22,792 bases of DNA, from positions 1-22,792 of the forward strand of contig JBFLWV010000035.1 in NCBI GenBank assembly GCA_040757655.1. Reading direction: 5' to 3'. Below the pieces are notes generated by a model. That model saw only the letters and a list, made by a program, of their open reading frames with translations. It ran no database searches and was not told where the DNA came from. This document shows positions 15,833-21,834 of this stretch, in pieces. Positions within the stretch are counted from its first letter, which is position 1, and each line of letters starts with the position of its first letter. Source of the stretch: 2-02-FULL-49-11 sp040757655. GTDB lineage: Bacteria > Patescibacteriota > Patescibacteriia > 2-02-FULL-49-11. Both the position numbers and the translations under genes were made by a program.

Positions 15833-15879
15833 CATCATCACCTCCTCTCTGTCTAATCCAATTTTTAGAGCTTTTTAAC

Positions 15880-15908
15880 AGAATATTTAAGCAGAGAGAG
15901 AGAAACAA
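15880..15908 (-). promoter_or_regulatory. Putative promoter upstream of the 36-residue ORF
   Basis: Minus strand TTGTTT (15908-15903), 17 bases, TATTCT (15885-15880). Each hexamer matches consensus at four of six positions. Spacing to the AGGAGG site is about 34 bases. Confidence 0.35.
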
Positions 15909-15983
15909 CCGTCAAGCTTGCTGTGAAACCCCACGAAACCTAGGAGGTGGATTCCCTGTGGAAATAAGGTTTACAAAAGAGAC

Positions 15984-16012
15984 TTGTTTCATGACACGCG
16001 GCAGGGTACAAT
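15984..16012 (+). promoter_or_regulatory. Promoter of the dnaB-ybaB-recR group
   Basis: TTGTTT (15984-15989), 17-base spacer, TACAAT (16007-16012). Transcription would start near 16019 and the leader would consist almost entirely of heptamer element C before dnaB. Confidence 0.6.
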
Positions 16013-16023
16013 ACATAGCGTGC

Positions 16024-16140
16024 AAACTCTAAATTCGAAACCCTAAATCCTAAACAATGTCCCAAATCACAAATTTCAAACGTTTAATATCTCGGTTATT
16101 TGGATTTGTTTAGAGTTTTGTTTTTAGAATTTAGAATTTC
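16024..16140. repeat. Heptamer-repeat inverted element C (dnaB leader)
   Basis: Left half in strict 7-base phase from 16024: AAACTCT, AAATTCG, AAACCCT, AAATCCT, AAACAAT and on to ATTTCAA at 16073. Right half from about 16100: TTTAGAG at 16109, TTTTGTT, then TTTAGAA at 16123 and 16130, which read as the complement class of the left units. The turn includes TTCAAACGTTTAA, close to the centre of elements D and G. It ends nine bases before the dnaB ATG. Confidence 0.75.
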
Positions 16141-16149
16141 TCAATAAAA

Positions 16150-17550
16150 ATGCCCATCTCCCCTGACCGCCTCCCGCCGCAAAACCTCGAAGCCGAGCAA
16201 TCCGTGCTCGGCAGCCTTCTGATTGACAAAGAAGCGGTTACCAAGGTGGCGGATTTCCTGCGGCCGGATGATTTCTACCGCGACGTGCATGGACTCGTGT
16301 ACGAAACCATGCTCGAGCTCTATGAACGCAAAGAGCCGATTGACCTGCTCTCGCTCTCCGGCCGGCTTGAGGAAAAAAAGAAACTTGAAACCGTGGGCGG
16401 CAGGGGGTTTCTCGCAAGCCTTGCCAACGTGGTGCCCACCGCAAGCCATGTCGTGCATTATGGTCAGATCGTGCAGAAGAAAGCAATATTGAGAAAACTC
16501 ATCCATGCGGCCGCAGAAGTGGGAGAGCTTGGGTTCAATGAATCGGAAGACGTGGACGTCGTGCTCGATAGGGCAGAACAGCGACTCTTCAGCGTTTCAC
16601 AACACTCCCGACGTCAAAACTTCATCCCCGTGAAACAGCTCCTCACTGAAGCGTTCGACCGCATTGATGAGCTGCACCGCGAGTCTGGAAAACTGCGGGG
16701 ATTTCGGACTGGCTATAAAGACCTGGATAATAAGCTCGCGGGCCTCCAGCGCTCAAACCTCATTATTGTCGCCGCGCGGCCAAGCATGGGGAAAACGTCC
16801 CTTGCGATTGATATTGCCCGTCATATTGCCACGCAGGAACATGTGCCGGTGGGCGTATTTTCTCTTGAAATGTCCAAAGAAGAACTCGTGGACAGGATGC
16901 TCTGCGCAGAGGCAAACGTAGACTTGTGGAGACTCCGTACGGGGAGGCTTTCAGATCGCGAAACGCCGCAGGGAGAGAGTGACTTCACCGCGATTGGCCG
17001 TGCCATGGGCACCCTTGCCGAAGCGCCGATTTATATCGATGATTCCGCGATCTTGAACGCCATGGAAATCCGCACCAAAGCGCGACGTTTGCATGCGGAA
17101 ACCGGCCTGGGATTTATTGTGGTTGACTATCTCCAACTCATGGAAAGCGGCAATAATGCGGAAAGCAGGGTCCAGGAAGTCGCACAAATCACCAGAAGCC
17201 TCAAGGCGCTTGCCCGCGAACTCAATATTCCCGTGCTCGCGGTATCCCAGTTATCGCGACAAGCAGAAAATCGCCCTGGGTCCATCCCGCGTCTTGCTGA
17301 CCTGAGGGAATCAGGATCCATCGAGCAGGATGCAGACGTGGTGATGTTTATCTTCCGCGAGGAAATGTACAAGCCGGACACCCCGCGCAAGCACATTGCG
17401 GAAATCCACATTGCAAAACACCGCAATGGCCCGACGGGTATGGTTGAACTCTATTTCGACGCAGAAAAGACCTCGTTTAAGAATCTGGAAAAGAGCATGC
17501 ACACATCAAGCACGCCACCCCCTCCTTCTACTACCAATCCATCGTTCTAA
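16150..17550 (+). CDS. dnaB: Replicative DNA helicase DnaB
   Basis: A 466-residue hexameric 5'-3' helicase that unwinds DNA at the replication fork. N-terminal helical domain (about 8-110, PPQNLEAEQSVLGSLL at the start), linker helix (about 155-180), RecA-like domain with Walker A ARPSMGKTS (209-217), Glu in FSLEMSKEEL (237-246), Walker B IVVDYLQLM (323-331), SQLSRQAENR (366-375) and ESGSIEQDADVV (387-398), and an arginine-finger region near AKHRNGPTG (422-430). No intein. The C-terminal tail (PPPPSTTNP) is short and low complexity. Length is typical. The ATG at 16150 has no Shine-Dalgarno; the leader is element C. First gene of a plus-strand run with ybaB and recR, all DNA maintenance genes. 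Confidence 0.97.
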   Translation: MPISPDRLPPQNLEAEQSVLGSLLIDKEAVTKVADFLRPDDFYRDVHGLVYETMLELYERKEPIDLLSLSGRLEEKKKLETVGGRGFLASLANVVPTASHVVHYGQIVQKKAILRKLIHAAAEVGELGFNESEDVDVVLDRAEQRLFSVSQHSRRQNFIPVKQLLTEAFDRIDELHRESGKLRGFRTGYKDLDNKLAGLQRSNLIIVAARPSMGKTSLAIDIARHIATQEHVPVGVFSLEMSKEELVDRMLCAEANVDLWRLRTGRLSDRETPQGESDFTAIGRAMGTLAEAPIYIDDSAILNAMEIRTKARRLHAETGLGFIVVDYLQLMESGNNAESRVQEVAQITRSLKALARELNIPVLAVSQLSRQAENRPGSIPRLADLRESGSIEQDADVVMFIFREEMYKPDTPRKHIAEIHIAKHRNGPTGMVELYFDAEKTSFKNLEKSMHTSSTPPPPSTTNPSF

Positions 17551-17580
17551 CCATATTTCGAATATAAAATTTTCAAGGCT

Positions 17581-17657
17581 CAATTTACAATTTTCAAATA
17601 ATTTTCAATAAAACAATTTTCAAACGTTTGAAAATTGAGAATTGAAAATTGATAATT
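17581..17657. repeat. Heptamer-repeat inverted element D
   Basis: Left units CAATTTA and CAATTTT from 17581; right units GAAAATT (17630), GAGAATT, GAAAATT and GATAATT (ending 17657), all in 7-base phase. The centre 17614-17637 is a perfect 24-bp palindrome whose half is CAATTTTCAAAC, present again at 20360-20383. It fills the dnaB-ybaB gap. Confidence 0.8.
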
Positions 17658-17669
17658 ATCATTACATGT

Positions 17670-17957
17670 ATGACCCTCTTCTCCAAAATCAAAGCCGTGC
17701 GCGATCTTCGCTCACAAGCGAAAGAAATGCAATCAATACTCAAGGACGTCCACGTGGAAACAGAACACAAAGGCTCAAAAATTGCGCTCAATGGAAACCT
17801 CGAGGTGGAGAGCCTTACGCTTAATCACGAGCGCAGCGCGTCTGAGCTACAAAACGATCTGAAAGACCTTTTGAATGATGCGCTGAAGAAAACTCAGCGC
17901 AAGATGGCAGAAAAAATGAAAGAGTCGGGGAAGATGAATCTGCCGGGACTGACTTAA
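17670..17957 (+). CDS. ybaB: YbaB/EbfC nucleoid-associated protein
   Basis: A 95-residue DNA-binding protein of the YbaB/EbfC family, which forms dimers that bind and organise DNA and is commonly encoded next to recR. The N-terminal helix (residues about 3-28, KAVRDLRSQAKEMQSILKDV) and a central beta part (VHVETEHKGSKIALNGNLEVESL) match the family; the C-terminal helix (about 60-88) is Lys-rich. Start: I choose ATG 17670 (MTLFSKIK). A longer frame from TTG 17649 would add IIII-rich residues encoded by element D and is unlikely. Placed between dnaB and recR, on the same strand, with heptamer elements on both sides. Confidence 0.88.
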   Translation: MTLFSKIKAVRDLRSQAKEMQSILKDVHVETEHKGSKIALNGNLEVESLTLNHERSASELQNDLKDLLNDALKKTQRKMAEKMKESGKMNLPGLT

Positions 17958-18051
17958 ATCAAAATGCAAATCTCAAAAACCAAAATGAAAATGTAAAATT
18001 TGTAAATTTCGGTCTATCATTTTGATTTTTGGATTTTGATTTTTACATTCT
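17958..18051. repeat. Heptamer-repeat inverted element E
   Basis: Begins at the base after the ybaB stop. Left units from 17958: ATCAAAA, TGCAAAT, CTCAAAA, ACCAAAA, TGAAAAT, GTAAAAT. Right units: TCATTTT (18017), GATTTTT, GGATTTT, GATTTTT, ACATTCT (to 18051), complementary in style. It ends two bases before the recR GTG. Confidence 0.78.
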
Positions 18052-18053
18052 TT

Positions 18054-18674
18054 GTGTCCTATCCACCTCCCCTCCAAAACCTCATCGATGCCTTCAAGTC
18101 TCTCCCCGGCGTCGGTCCGCGTACCGCGGAACGGTATGCGTTTGCTCTGTTCCATAAAAACGAAGAAGAACGCCGGTCAATAGCCGCAGCCATTGAGAAT
18201 GCATCGCATGTGACTACCTGTGCCCAATGCAATAACTTCAGCGAGAATGCCCATTGCCGCATTTGCACTGATACCCGCCGAAATCCACGCATTATTTGCG
18301 TCGTCGCTGAAGCGCAGGATCTTATGGCAATTGAGCGAGCGGGCGAACACCGCGGCGTGTATCATGTGCTCGGAGGGCTGCTTTCCCCCTTAGAGGGCAC
18401 AACGCCAAAGGAATTAAAAATTGAACAACTGCAGACAAGAATTACACAGCTGAAAAATGCCAAGAAAGTTAATGACACCAATGTGGTTGAAATCATTCTT
18501 GCATTCGATCAAACACCAGAAGGAGAATCAACTGCCATTTACCTCGCGAAAGAATTAAAAACCACTGGTGCAAAAATCACCCGTTTAGCGCGTGGCCTAC
18601 CCACGGGATCTGATCTCTCCTACGCCGATGAAATGACGCTCTCAAGTGCTTTGGCAGGAAGGAGAGAAGTATAA
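18054..18674 (+). CDS. recR: Recombination mediator RecR
   Basis: A 206-residue protein acting with RecF/RecO to load RecA on gapped DNA. N-terminal helix-hairpin-helix (FKSLPGVGPRTAERYAF, about 14-30), C4 zinc finger with Cys56, Cys59, Cys68 and Cys71 (CAQC and CRIC), Toprim domain from about 79 (IICVVAEAQDL) and the conserved C-terminal RLARGLPTGSDLSYAD. Length is typical (about 200). Start: GTG 18054 (SYPPPLQNL follows), matching the usual MYPPPLQ start of the family; a TTG at 18036 in frame would lie inside element E. Third gene of the dnaB-ybaB-recR run. No Shine-Dalgarno; translation may depend on the hairpin element just before it. Confidence 0.95.
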   Translation: MSYPPPLQNLIDAFKSLPGVGPRTAERYAFALFHKNEEERRSIAAAIENASHVTTCAQCNNFSENAHCRICTDTRRNPRIICVVAEAQDLMAIERAGEHRGVYHVLGGLLSPLEGTTPKELKIEQLQTRITQLKNAKKVNDTNVVEIILAFDQTPEGESTAIYLAKELKTTGAKITRLARGLPTGSDLSYADEMTLSSALAGRREV

Positions 18675-18681
18675 TATTTTT

Positions 18682-18801
18682 AAATCCTAAATCCGAAATC
18701 CTAAATCCTAGACAAACTGAATTCAAAACTCAAAATACAAAATCGTTGTTTGAATTTCGTTAATTAGGATTTGTTTAGAATTTCGAGTTTCGAGTTTAGA
18801 A
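18682..18801. repeat. Heptamer-repeat inverted element F
   Basis: Left units from 18682: AAATCCT, AAATCCG, then AAATCCT twice, AGACAAA and on to CAAAATC (18738). Right units: GGATTTG (18767), TTTAGAA (18774), TTTCGAG twice (18781, 18788), TTTAGAA (18795-18801). Aligned as reverse complements, the arms match at roughly three quarters of positions with differences mostly C/T. It starts eight bases after the recR stop and could end that transcript, although no U-tract follows. Confidence 0.78.
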
Positions 18802-18825
18802 TTTTATTGTTGTGGATAACTCCGT

Positions 18826-18854
18826 TTGACTAATAGAACGCAATCACTTAAACT
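18826..18854 (+). promoter_or_regulatory. Promoter of the attenuator-like unit
   Basis: TTGACT (18826-18831), 17-base spacer, TAAACT (18849-18854): five and four of six consensus positions. The predicted start (about 18861) leaves only some seven bases before the leader ATG, so the leader would be almost leaderless. Read-through from recR is an alternative source of the transcript. Confidence 0.45.
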
Positions 18855-18867
18855 TCAAACTACAACT

Positions 18868-18951
18868 ATGAATCACCAAACCACGATTATTCTTAACGTC
18901 ATTATCCTTAGCGGGAAACACCTGTGTGGTTTGGCGTATAGAGAACAATAA
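18868..18951 (+). CDS. Leader peptide rich in branched-chain residues
   Basis: A 27-codon frame (ATG 18868, TAA 18949-18951). Residues 5-14 read TTIILNVIIL: four Ile, two Leu, one Val and two Thr codons in ten. That density, in a short frame that precedes mutually exclusive hairpins and an intrinsic terminator, is the signature of a ribosome-mediated attenuation leader for branched-chain amino acids (E. coli ilv and thr leaders are the known type). The Ile/Leu codons (18886-18909) lie directly after RNA segment 1 and the stop codon is 12 bases beyond segment 2, as the model needs. No Shine-Dalgarno is seen. The peptide itself need have no function. Confidence 0.5.
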   Translation: MNHQTTIILNVIILSGKHLCGLAYREQ

Positions 18952-18997
18952 CCAAGAAACAAGAACCAACGCCGACCCACACGGGCCGGCGGTTTTT
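18876..18997 (+). promoter_or_regulatory. Attenuator: 1:2, 2:3 and 3:4 hairpins with terminator
   Basis: Segment 1 CCAAACCAC (18876-18884) pairs perfectly with GTGGTTTGG (18926-18934). Segment 2, GTGTGGTTTGGCG (18924-18936), can instead pair with segment 3, CGCCGACCCACAC (18970-18982): 11 Watson-Crick pairs, one G-U, one mismatch. Segment 3 also forms the terminator GCCGACCC (18971-18978) with GGGCCGGC (18983-18990), loop ACAC, one mismatch, followed by GG and TTTTT (18993-18997). A ribosome stalled on the Ile/Leu codons would cover segment 1, free 2:3 and prevent the terminator; one reaching the stop codon would cover segment 2 and allow it. The pairings are seen; the regulation is inferred. 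Confidence 0.6.
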
Positions 18998-19008
18998 ATT
19001 AAATTCCG

Positions 19009-19101
19009 ATTTGGTTTGAAACGAAAGTTCTTATTCGAGAATTTACGCATTAAACCAAATACGAGCCACGGCGGCGAGCTCCGGACGACCCGCCACCGTG
19101 G
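19009..19101. other. Two further hairpins in the recR-kbl gap
   Basis: ATTTGGTTT (19009-19017) pairs with AAACCAAAT (19052-19060), enclosing a nested AAGTTCT/AGAATTT stem (19025-19044, loop TATTCG). Next, CCACGG (19066-19071) pairs with CCGTGG (19096-19101), extended by GGCG/CGCC after one mismatch. They lie between the attenuator terminator and the kbl terminator, are not heptamer-built, and may be a structured RNA or the 5' part of a lost operon. Confidence 0.4.
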
Positions 19102-19105
19102 TGAG

Positions 19106-19138
19106 AAAAAAGCCCTGTGATTTAAAAGCACAGGGCTT
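19106..19138 (-). terminator. Terminator of kbl
   Basis: In minus-strand RNA a 10-bp stem AAGCCCUGUG/CACAGGGCUU with a 9-base loop is followed by a run of U (plus-strand A at 19106-19111). It begins six bases after the kbl stop. Read in the plus direction there is no U-tract, so it should not stop plus-strand transcription well. Confidence 0.85.
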
Positions 19139-19143
19139 ACTTA

Positions 19144-20328
19144 TTATACAATCCCATACTTCCTTCCCAACTTCTCAAACGCTGCTACAAGTGCATCAAT
19201 CTGCTCCACCGTATGTGCGGCAGAAATCTGCACGCGGATGCGCGCCTCGCCCTGCGGTACCACAGGATAGCTGAATCCGATGACATAGATGCCCTCATTG
19301 AGCATTTCCTCTGCCATACCCTGCGCAGCCCGTCCTTCTCCCACCATTACTGGCACGATCGGATGGACAGAATCGGGCACTCTAAAACCAATCTCTCTCA
19401 TCTTCTCCCGGAAATACTTTGTATTGCCCCACAACCGCTCCCGCAATTCAGGGTGTTCTGCCAGATAACGCAAAACAAATAACGTGGTGCCTGCTACCAC
19501 AGGCGGAAGGGCATTGGTAAACAAACTGGTGCGGGCGCGCTGTGTCAGCAAATCAATCAGCTCCTTGGGGCCTGCAACGCACCCGCCGGTTGCGCCACCG
19601 AGGGCTTTGCCGTATGTCGTGGTAATCACGTCTACCTTGTCTTCCACATGATGGTATTCGTGCGTGCCGCGCCCCTCCGCGCCCATAAAACCAGTGGCGT
19701 GCGAATCGTCCACCACCACCAGCGTATCATATTTTTCCGCGAGGCCGCAAATGCCGGATAGCGGCGCGATGCTCCCTTCCATGCTGAACACCCCGTCAGT
19801 CACGATGCACCGCATGCGCTTGCTCTGCGTTGCCCGCAGTTTCTCTTCCAAATCTTTTAAATCCATATGCGCATACACGTGCCGCTCTGCTTTGCATAAT
19901 CTCAATCCGTCGATGATGCTCGCGTGGTTTAACGCATCGCTGATCACGGCGTCTTCCTCCCCCAAAACGCTAGCAAACAAGCCTTCATTTGCCTCCCAAC
20001 AAGAACCGAAGATGAGCGCAGCATCTTTCTTTAAAAAACATGCTGTTTCTTGCTCAAGTTCTTTGTGCACGGTCTGGGTACCGCAAATAAACCGCACGGA
20101 CGACAGGCCATAACCATACTGCTCAAGCGCTTTTTTCGCCGCATCAACCAAAACGTCGCTCCCCGCAAGCCCCAGATAATTATTCGCGCAAAAATTTATA
20201 ACCTCCTTCCCCTGCGTCACTACTTTAGCCCCTTGCCTGCTCTCAATCACGCGCTGGGGCTTATAAAGGCCTGTGCTCCTTATATCTTCAAGGACTTTTG
20301 TAATAATTGGCTGTAGAGAAGAGAACAT
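19144..20328 (-). CDS. kbl: 2-amino-3-ketobutyrate CoA ligase (glycine C-acetyltransferase)
   Basis: A 394-residue PLP enzyme of the alpha-oxoamine synthase family, cleaving 2-amino-3-ketobutyrate with CoA to glycine and acetyl-CoA. NFCANNYLGLAG (45-56), SVRFICGTQ (77-85), DALNHASIIDG (131-141), VDDSHATGFMG (206-216) with the cofactor Asp and His, and the PLP lysine K241 in TTYGKALGGATGG. Length equals E. coli Kbl (398), and the AxxxG pattern around the lysine favours Kbl over BioF or serine palmitoyltransferase; genetic context with a threonine-dehydrogenase-like gene directly upstream settles it. Start at ATG 20328 (MFSSLQPII); no Shine-Dalgarno. It ends at a strong intrinsic terminator. 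Confidence 0.93.
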   Translation of the reverse strand: MFSSLQPIITKVLEDIRSTGLYKPQRVIESRQGAKVVTQGKEVINFCANNYLGLAGSDVLVDAAKKALEQYGYGLSSVRFICGTQTVHKELEQETACFLKKDAALIFGSCWEANEGLFASVLGEEDAVISDALNHASIIDGLRLCKAERHVYAHMDLKDLEEKLRATQSKRMRCIVTDGVFSMEGSIAPLSGICGLAEKYDTLVVVDDSHATGFMGAEGRGTHEYHHVEDKVDVITTTYGKALGGATGGCVAGPKELIDLLTQRARTSLFTNALPPVVAGTTLFVLRYLAEHPELRERLWGNTKYFREKMREIGFRVPDSVHPIVPVMVGEGRAAQGMAEEMLNEGIYVIGFSYPVVPQGEARIRVQISAAHTVEQIDALVAAFEKLGRKYGIV

Positions 20329-20345
20329 ATCTCATCATTAATTTT

Positions 20346-20428
20346 CAATTTCCAATGTTCAATTTTCAAACGTTTGAAAATTGAAACATTGATGCATTGA
20401 TTGAAAATTGGAAATTGAGCATTGAACA
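20346..20428. repeat. Heptamer-repeat inverted element G
   Basis: Left units CAATTTC (20346), CAATGTT, CAATTTT; right units TTGAAAA (20401), TTGGAAA, TTGAGCA, TTGAACA (to 20428). The centre 20360-20383 is the same perfect 24-bp palindrome as in element D (half CAATTTTCAAAC). It sits in the tdh-kbl gap of a minus-strand operon, 18 bases before the kbl start. Confidence 0.8.
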
Positions 20429-20472
20429 TTATATTCCACCTTCCTCTCTTCTAGATTCTGACTTCCAGCTTC

Positions 20473-21648
20473 TCACTTCTCCATATCAAATATCAGCTTC
20501 GGATGCTCATTCATTTTCGCCTCCATGAGCTCGGGCGTAAATGCGGAAAGCGGGATAATCGTGCCGTTGCCGCTGCGCAGGATTATGTTCCAAATATCAT
20601 CCTGCAGGCCGTTGGAGGCATCGGAAAGCAAACGGTGCATCGTATGCCATGTCTTGAATATCTGGCGGCCGATAATATTATGGATAGTAACGCCCTTCAC
20701 CACCGTGCGGGAAAAATTCGTGATAGTGAAATCCCCATCCTTAATGCCGAAAAATACCACATGGCCTCCGGGACGCACGACCTCGAGGCAATTGTTTACC
20801 GAAGAATTAAACCCTGCCATTTCCATAGCAATGTTTACGCCCTTGCCCTTGGTAATGTCTTTAATCGCTTCCACGGCTTCCGTATCAGCCTCATAGTCAT
20901 ACGGCTTCCCCTTGTTCTCAATTTTAACAATATGGTGAGCGCCGAGCGCTTTCGCCATTTCAAGCTGTTTCGCGTTGGTATCAATACCGATAATTAATGA
21001 TGCCCCATAGCGGCGCGCGAGCGCAATGGAGAAAAGCCCGATTTGTCCGCAGCCGAATACCGCGATCGTTGCGCCGCGCAATTCAAGGGGAGTGAGCGCA
21101 TGTACGGCATTGCCGATAGGGTCGTATATCGCACACACTTCCGGACGCACCATGCTCGTATCCACTCTCCAAAGGTTCTTTGCAGGAAGTTTCACGTACT
21201 CGGCAAACACGCCGTCAATGCTGATGCCGAGAATCAGCTGGTCCTGGCATGCCTCCTGCATGCCGATCCGGCATTGCAGACATTTCCCGCAGGTCACGTG
21301 TGAGTCGCCTGTCACCATATCCCCCACCTTGATGCCGTAGAGATATCCCACTTGCGATCCTGCCGCGATCACCTCGCCTAAAAATTCATGCCCTAAGATG
21401 CGCAAACTCTTACTTTCCTTCTGGAGCGAATTACGAATCATGTCTGAAAACGCTTGCCGCTTCCATATCCCGCGGTCAGAGCCGCACACGCCCGCATAGC
21501 GCATTTTCAGCACGACAAACGTCGCCTCCATTGGATTTGCATGTTCATCCAATTCCGGGTAAGGAACGTCGCGTTTCACAAAGCCACGCGACGCCTCCCA
21601 TCCGTCTTTTTCGAGATCGAGCGTGAGCGCTTGAATTGAGGTGGACAT
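20473..21648 (-). CDS. tdh: Threonine 3-dehydrogenase-like zinc alcohol dehydrogenase
   Basis: A 391-residue medium-chain dehydrogenase/reductase. Catalytic zinc ligands Cys55 (GVCGSD) and the GHE at 86-88, structural zinc Cys120, 123, 126 and 134 (CGKCLQC...C), Rossmann motif GCGQIG (199-204) and Asp223 in IGIDTN, which points to NAD rather than NADP. DPIGNAVHAL (176-185) strongly resembles the DPFGNAVH of threonine dehydrogenases. With kbl next it would oxidise L-threonine to 2-amino-3-ketobutyrate. It is some 50 residues longer than E. coli Tdh, with an insert at about 62-83 between the first Cys and the GHE, so a related polyol or glucose dehydrogenase role cannot be excluded. Start ATG 21648; no Shine-Dalgarno. 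Confidence 0.8.
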   Translation of the reverse strand: MSTSIQALTLDLEKDGWEASRGFVKRDVPYPELDEHANPMEATFVVLKMRYAGVCGSDRGIWKRQAFSDMIRNSLQKESKSLRILGHEFLGEVIAAGSQVGYLYGIKVGDMVTGDSHVTCGKCLQCRIGMQEACQDQLILGISIDGVFAEYVKLPAKNLWRVDTSMVRPEVCAIYDPIGNAVHALTPLELRGATIAVFGCGQIGLFSIALARRYGASLIIGIDTNAKQLEMAKALGAHHIVKIENKGKPYDYEADTEAVEAIKDITKGKGVNIAMEMAGFNSSVNNCLEVVRPGGHVVFFGIKDGDFTITNFSRTVVKGVTIHNIIGRQIFKTWHTMHRLLSDASNGLQDDIWNIILRSGNGTIIPLSAFTPELMEAKMNEHPKLIFDMEK

Positions 21649-21665
21649 ATAGGTAGATCGTTACT

Positions 21666-21730
21666 CCCCTCTTCCCCCTTCTTAACCTAAGAGGGGAAAT
21701 TGCTCCTCCTCTTAATATAAGAGGGGGCGG
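21666..21730. repeat. Pyrimidine-rich double hairpin
   Basis: Two near-copies of one hairpin motif: CCTTCTTA (21677-21684) facing TAAGAGGGG (21688-21696), and CCTCTTA facing TAAGAGGGGG (21709-21726), with another CCCCTCTT at 21666-21673. They lie between rplU and tdh. They could stop transcripts or are a small dispersed repeat of a kind common in bacterial genomes; 7907-7933 is similar in base content. Confidence 0.5.
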
Positions 21731-21762
21731 GGTGGAGTTATTACTTTAACAAGTTTAAATAT

Positions 21763-21786
21763 AAAAATCCCTGCAAGGTGCAGAGG
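21763..21786 (-). terminator. Possible terminator of rplU
   Basis: Minus-strand CTGCA and TGCAG with a 3-base loop, followed after GGGA by TTTTTAT. It starts about 50 bases after the rplU stop. The stem is short, so the call is weak. Confidence 0.4.
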
Positions 21787-21834
21787 ACTCTCGTCTAGAT
21801 ATCAAGGCTCATCGCAACTTTATAGCGCCATTGA

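Noticed and set aside
16024..18801. CRISPR-like array
   Set aside because: The repeats are contiguous 7-base units with an inverted second half, not conserved repeats separated by unique spacers; no cas genes.
18844..19131. A 95-residue minus-strand frame
   Set aside because: It covers the kbl terminator tail and all the hairpins on the opposite strand of the attenuator; no family resemblance.
18826..19138. Integron attC site
   Set aside because: There is no core GTTRRRY/RYYYAAC pairing at the ends and no integrase; the pairings fit an attenuator and a terminator.
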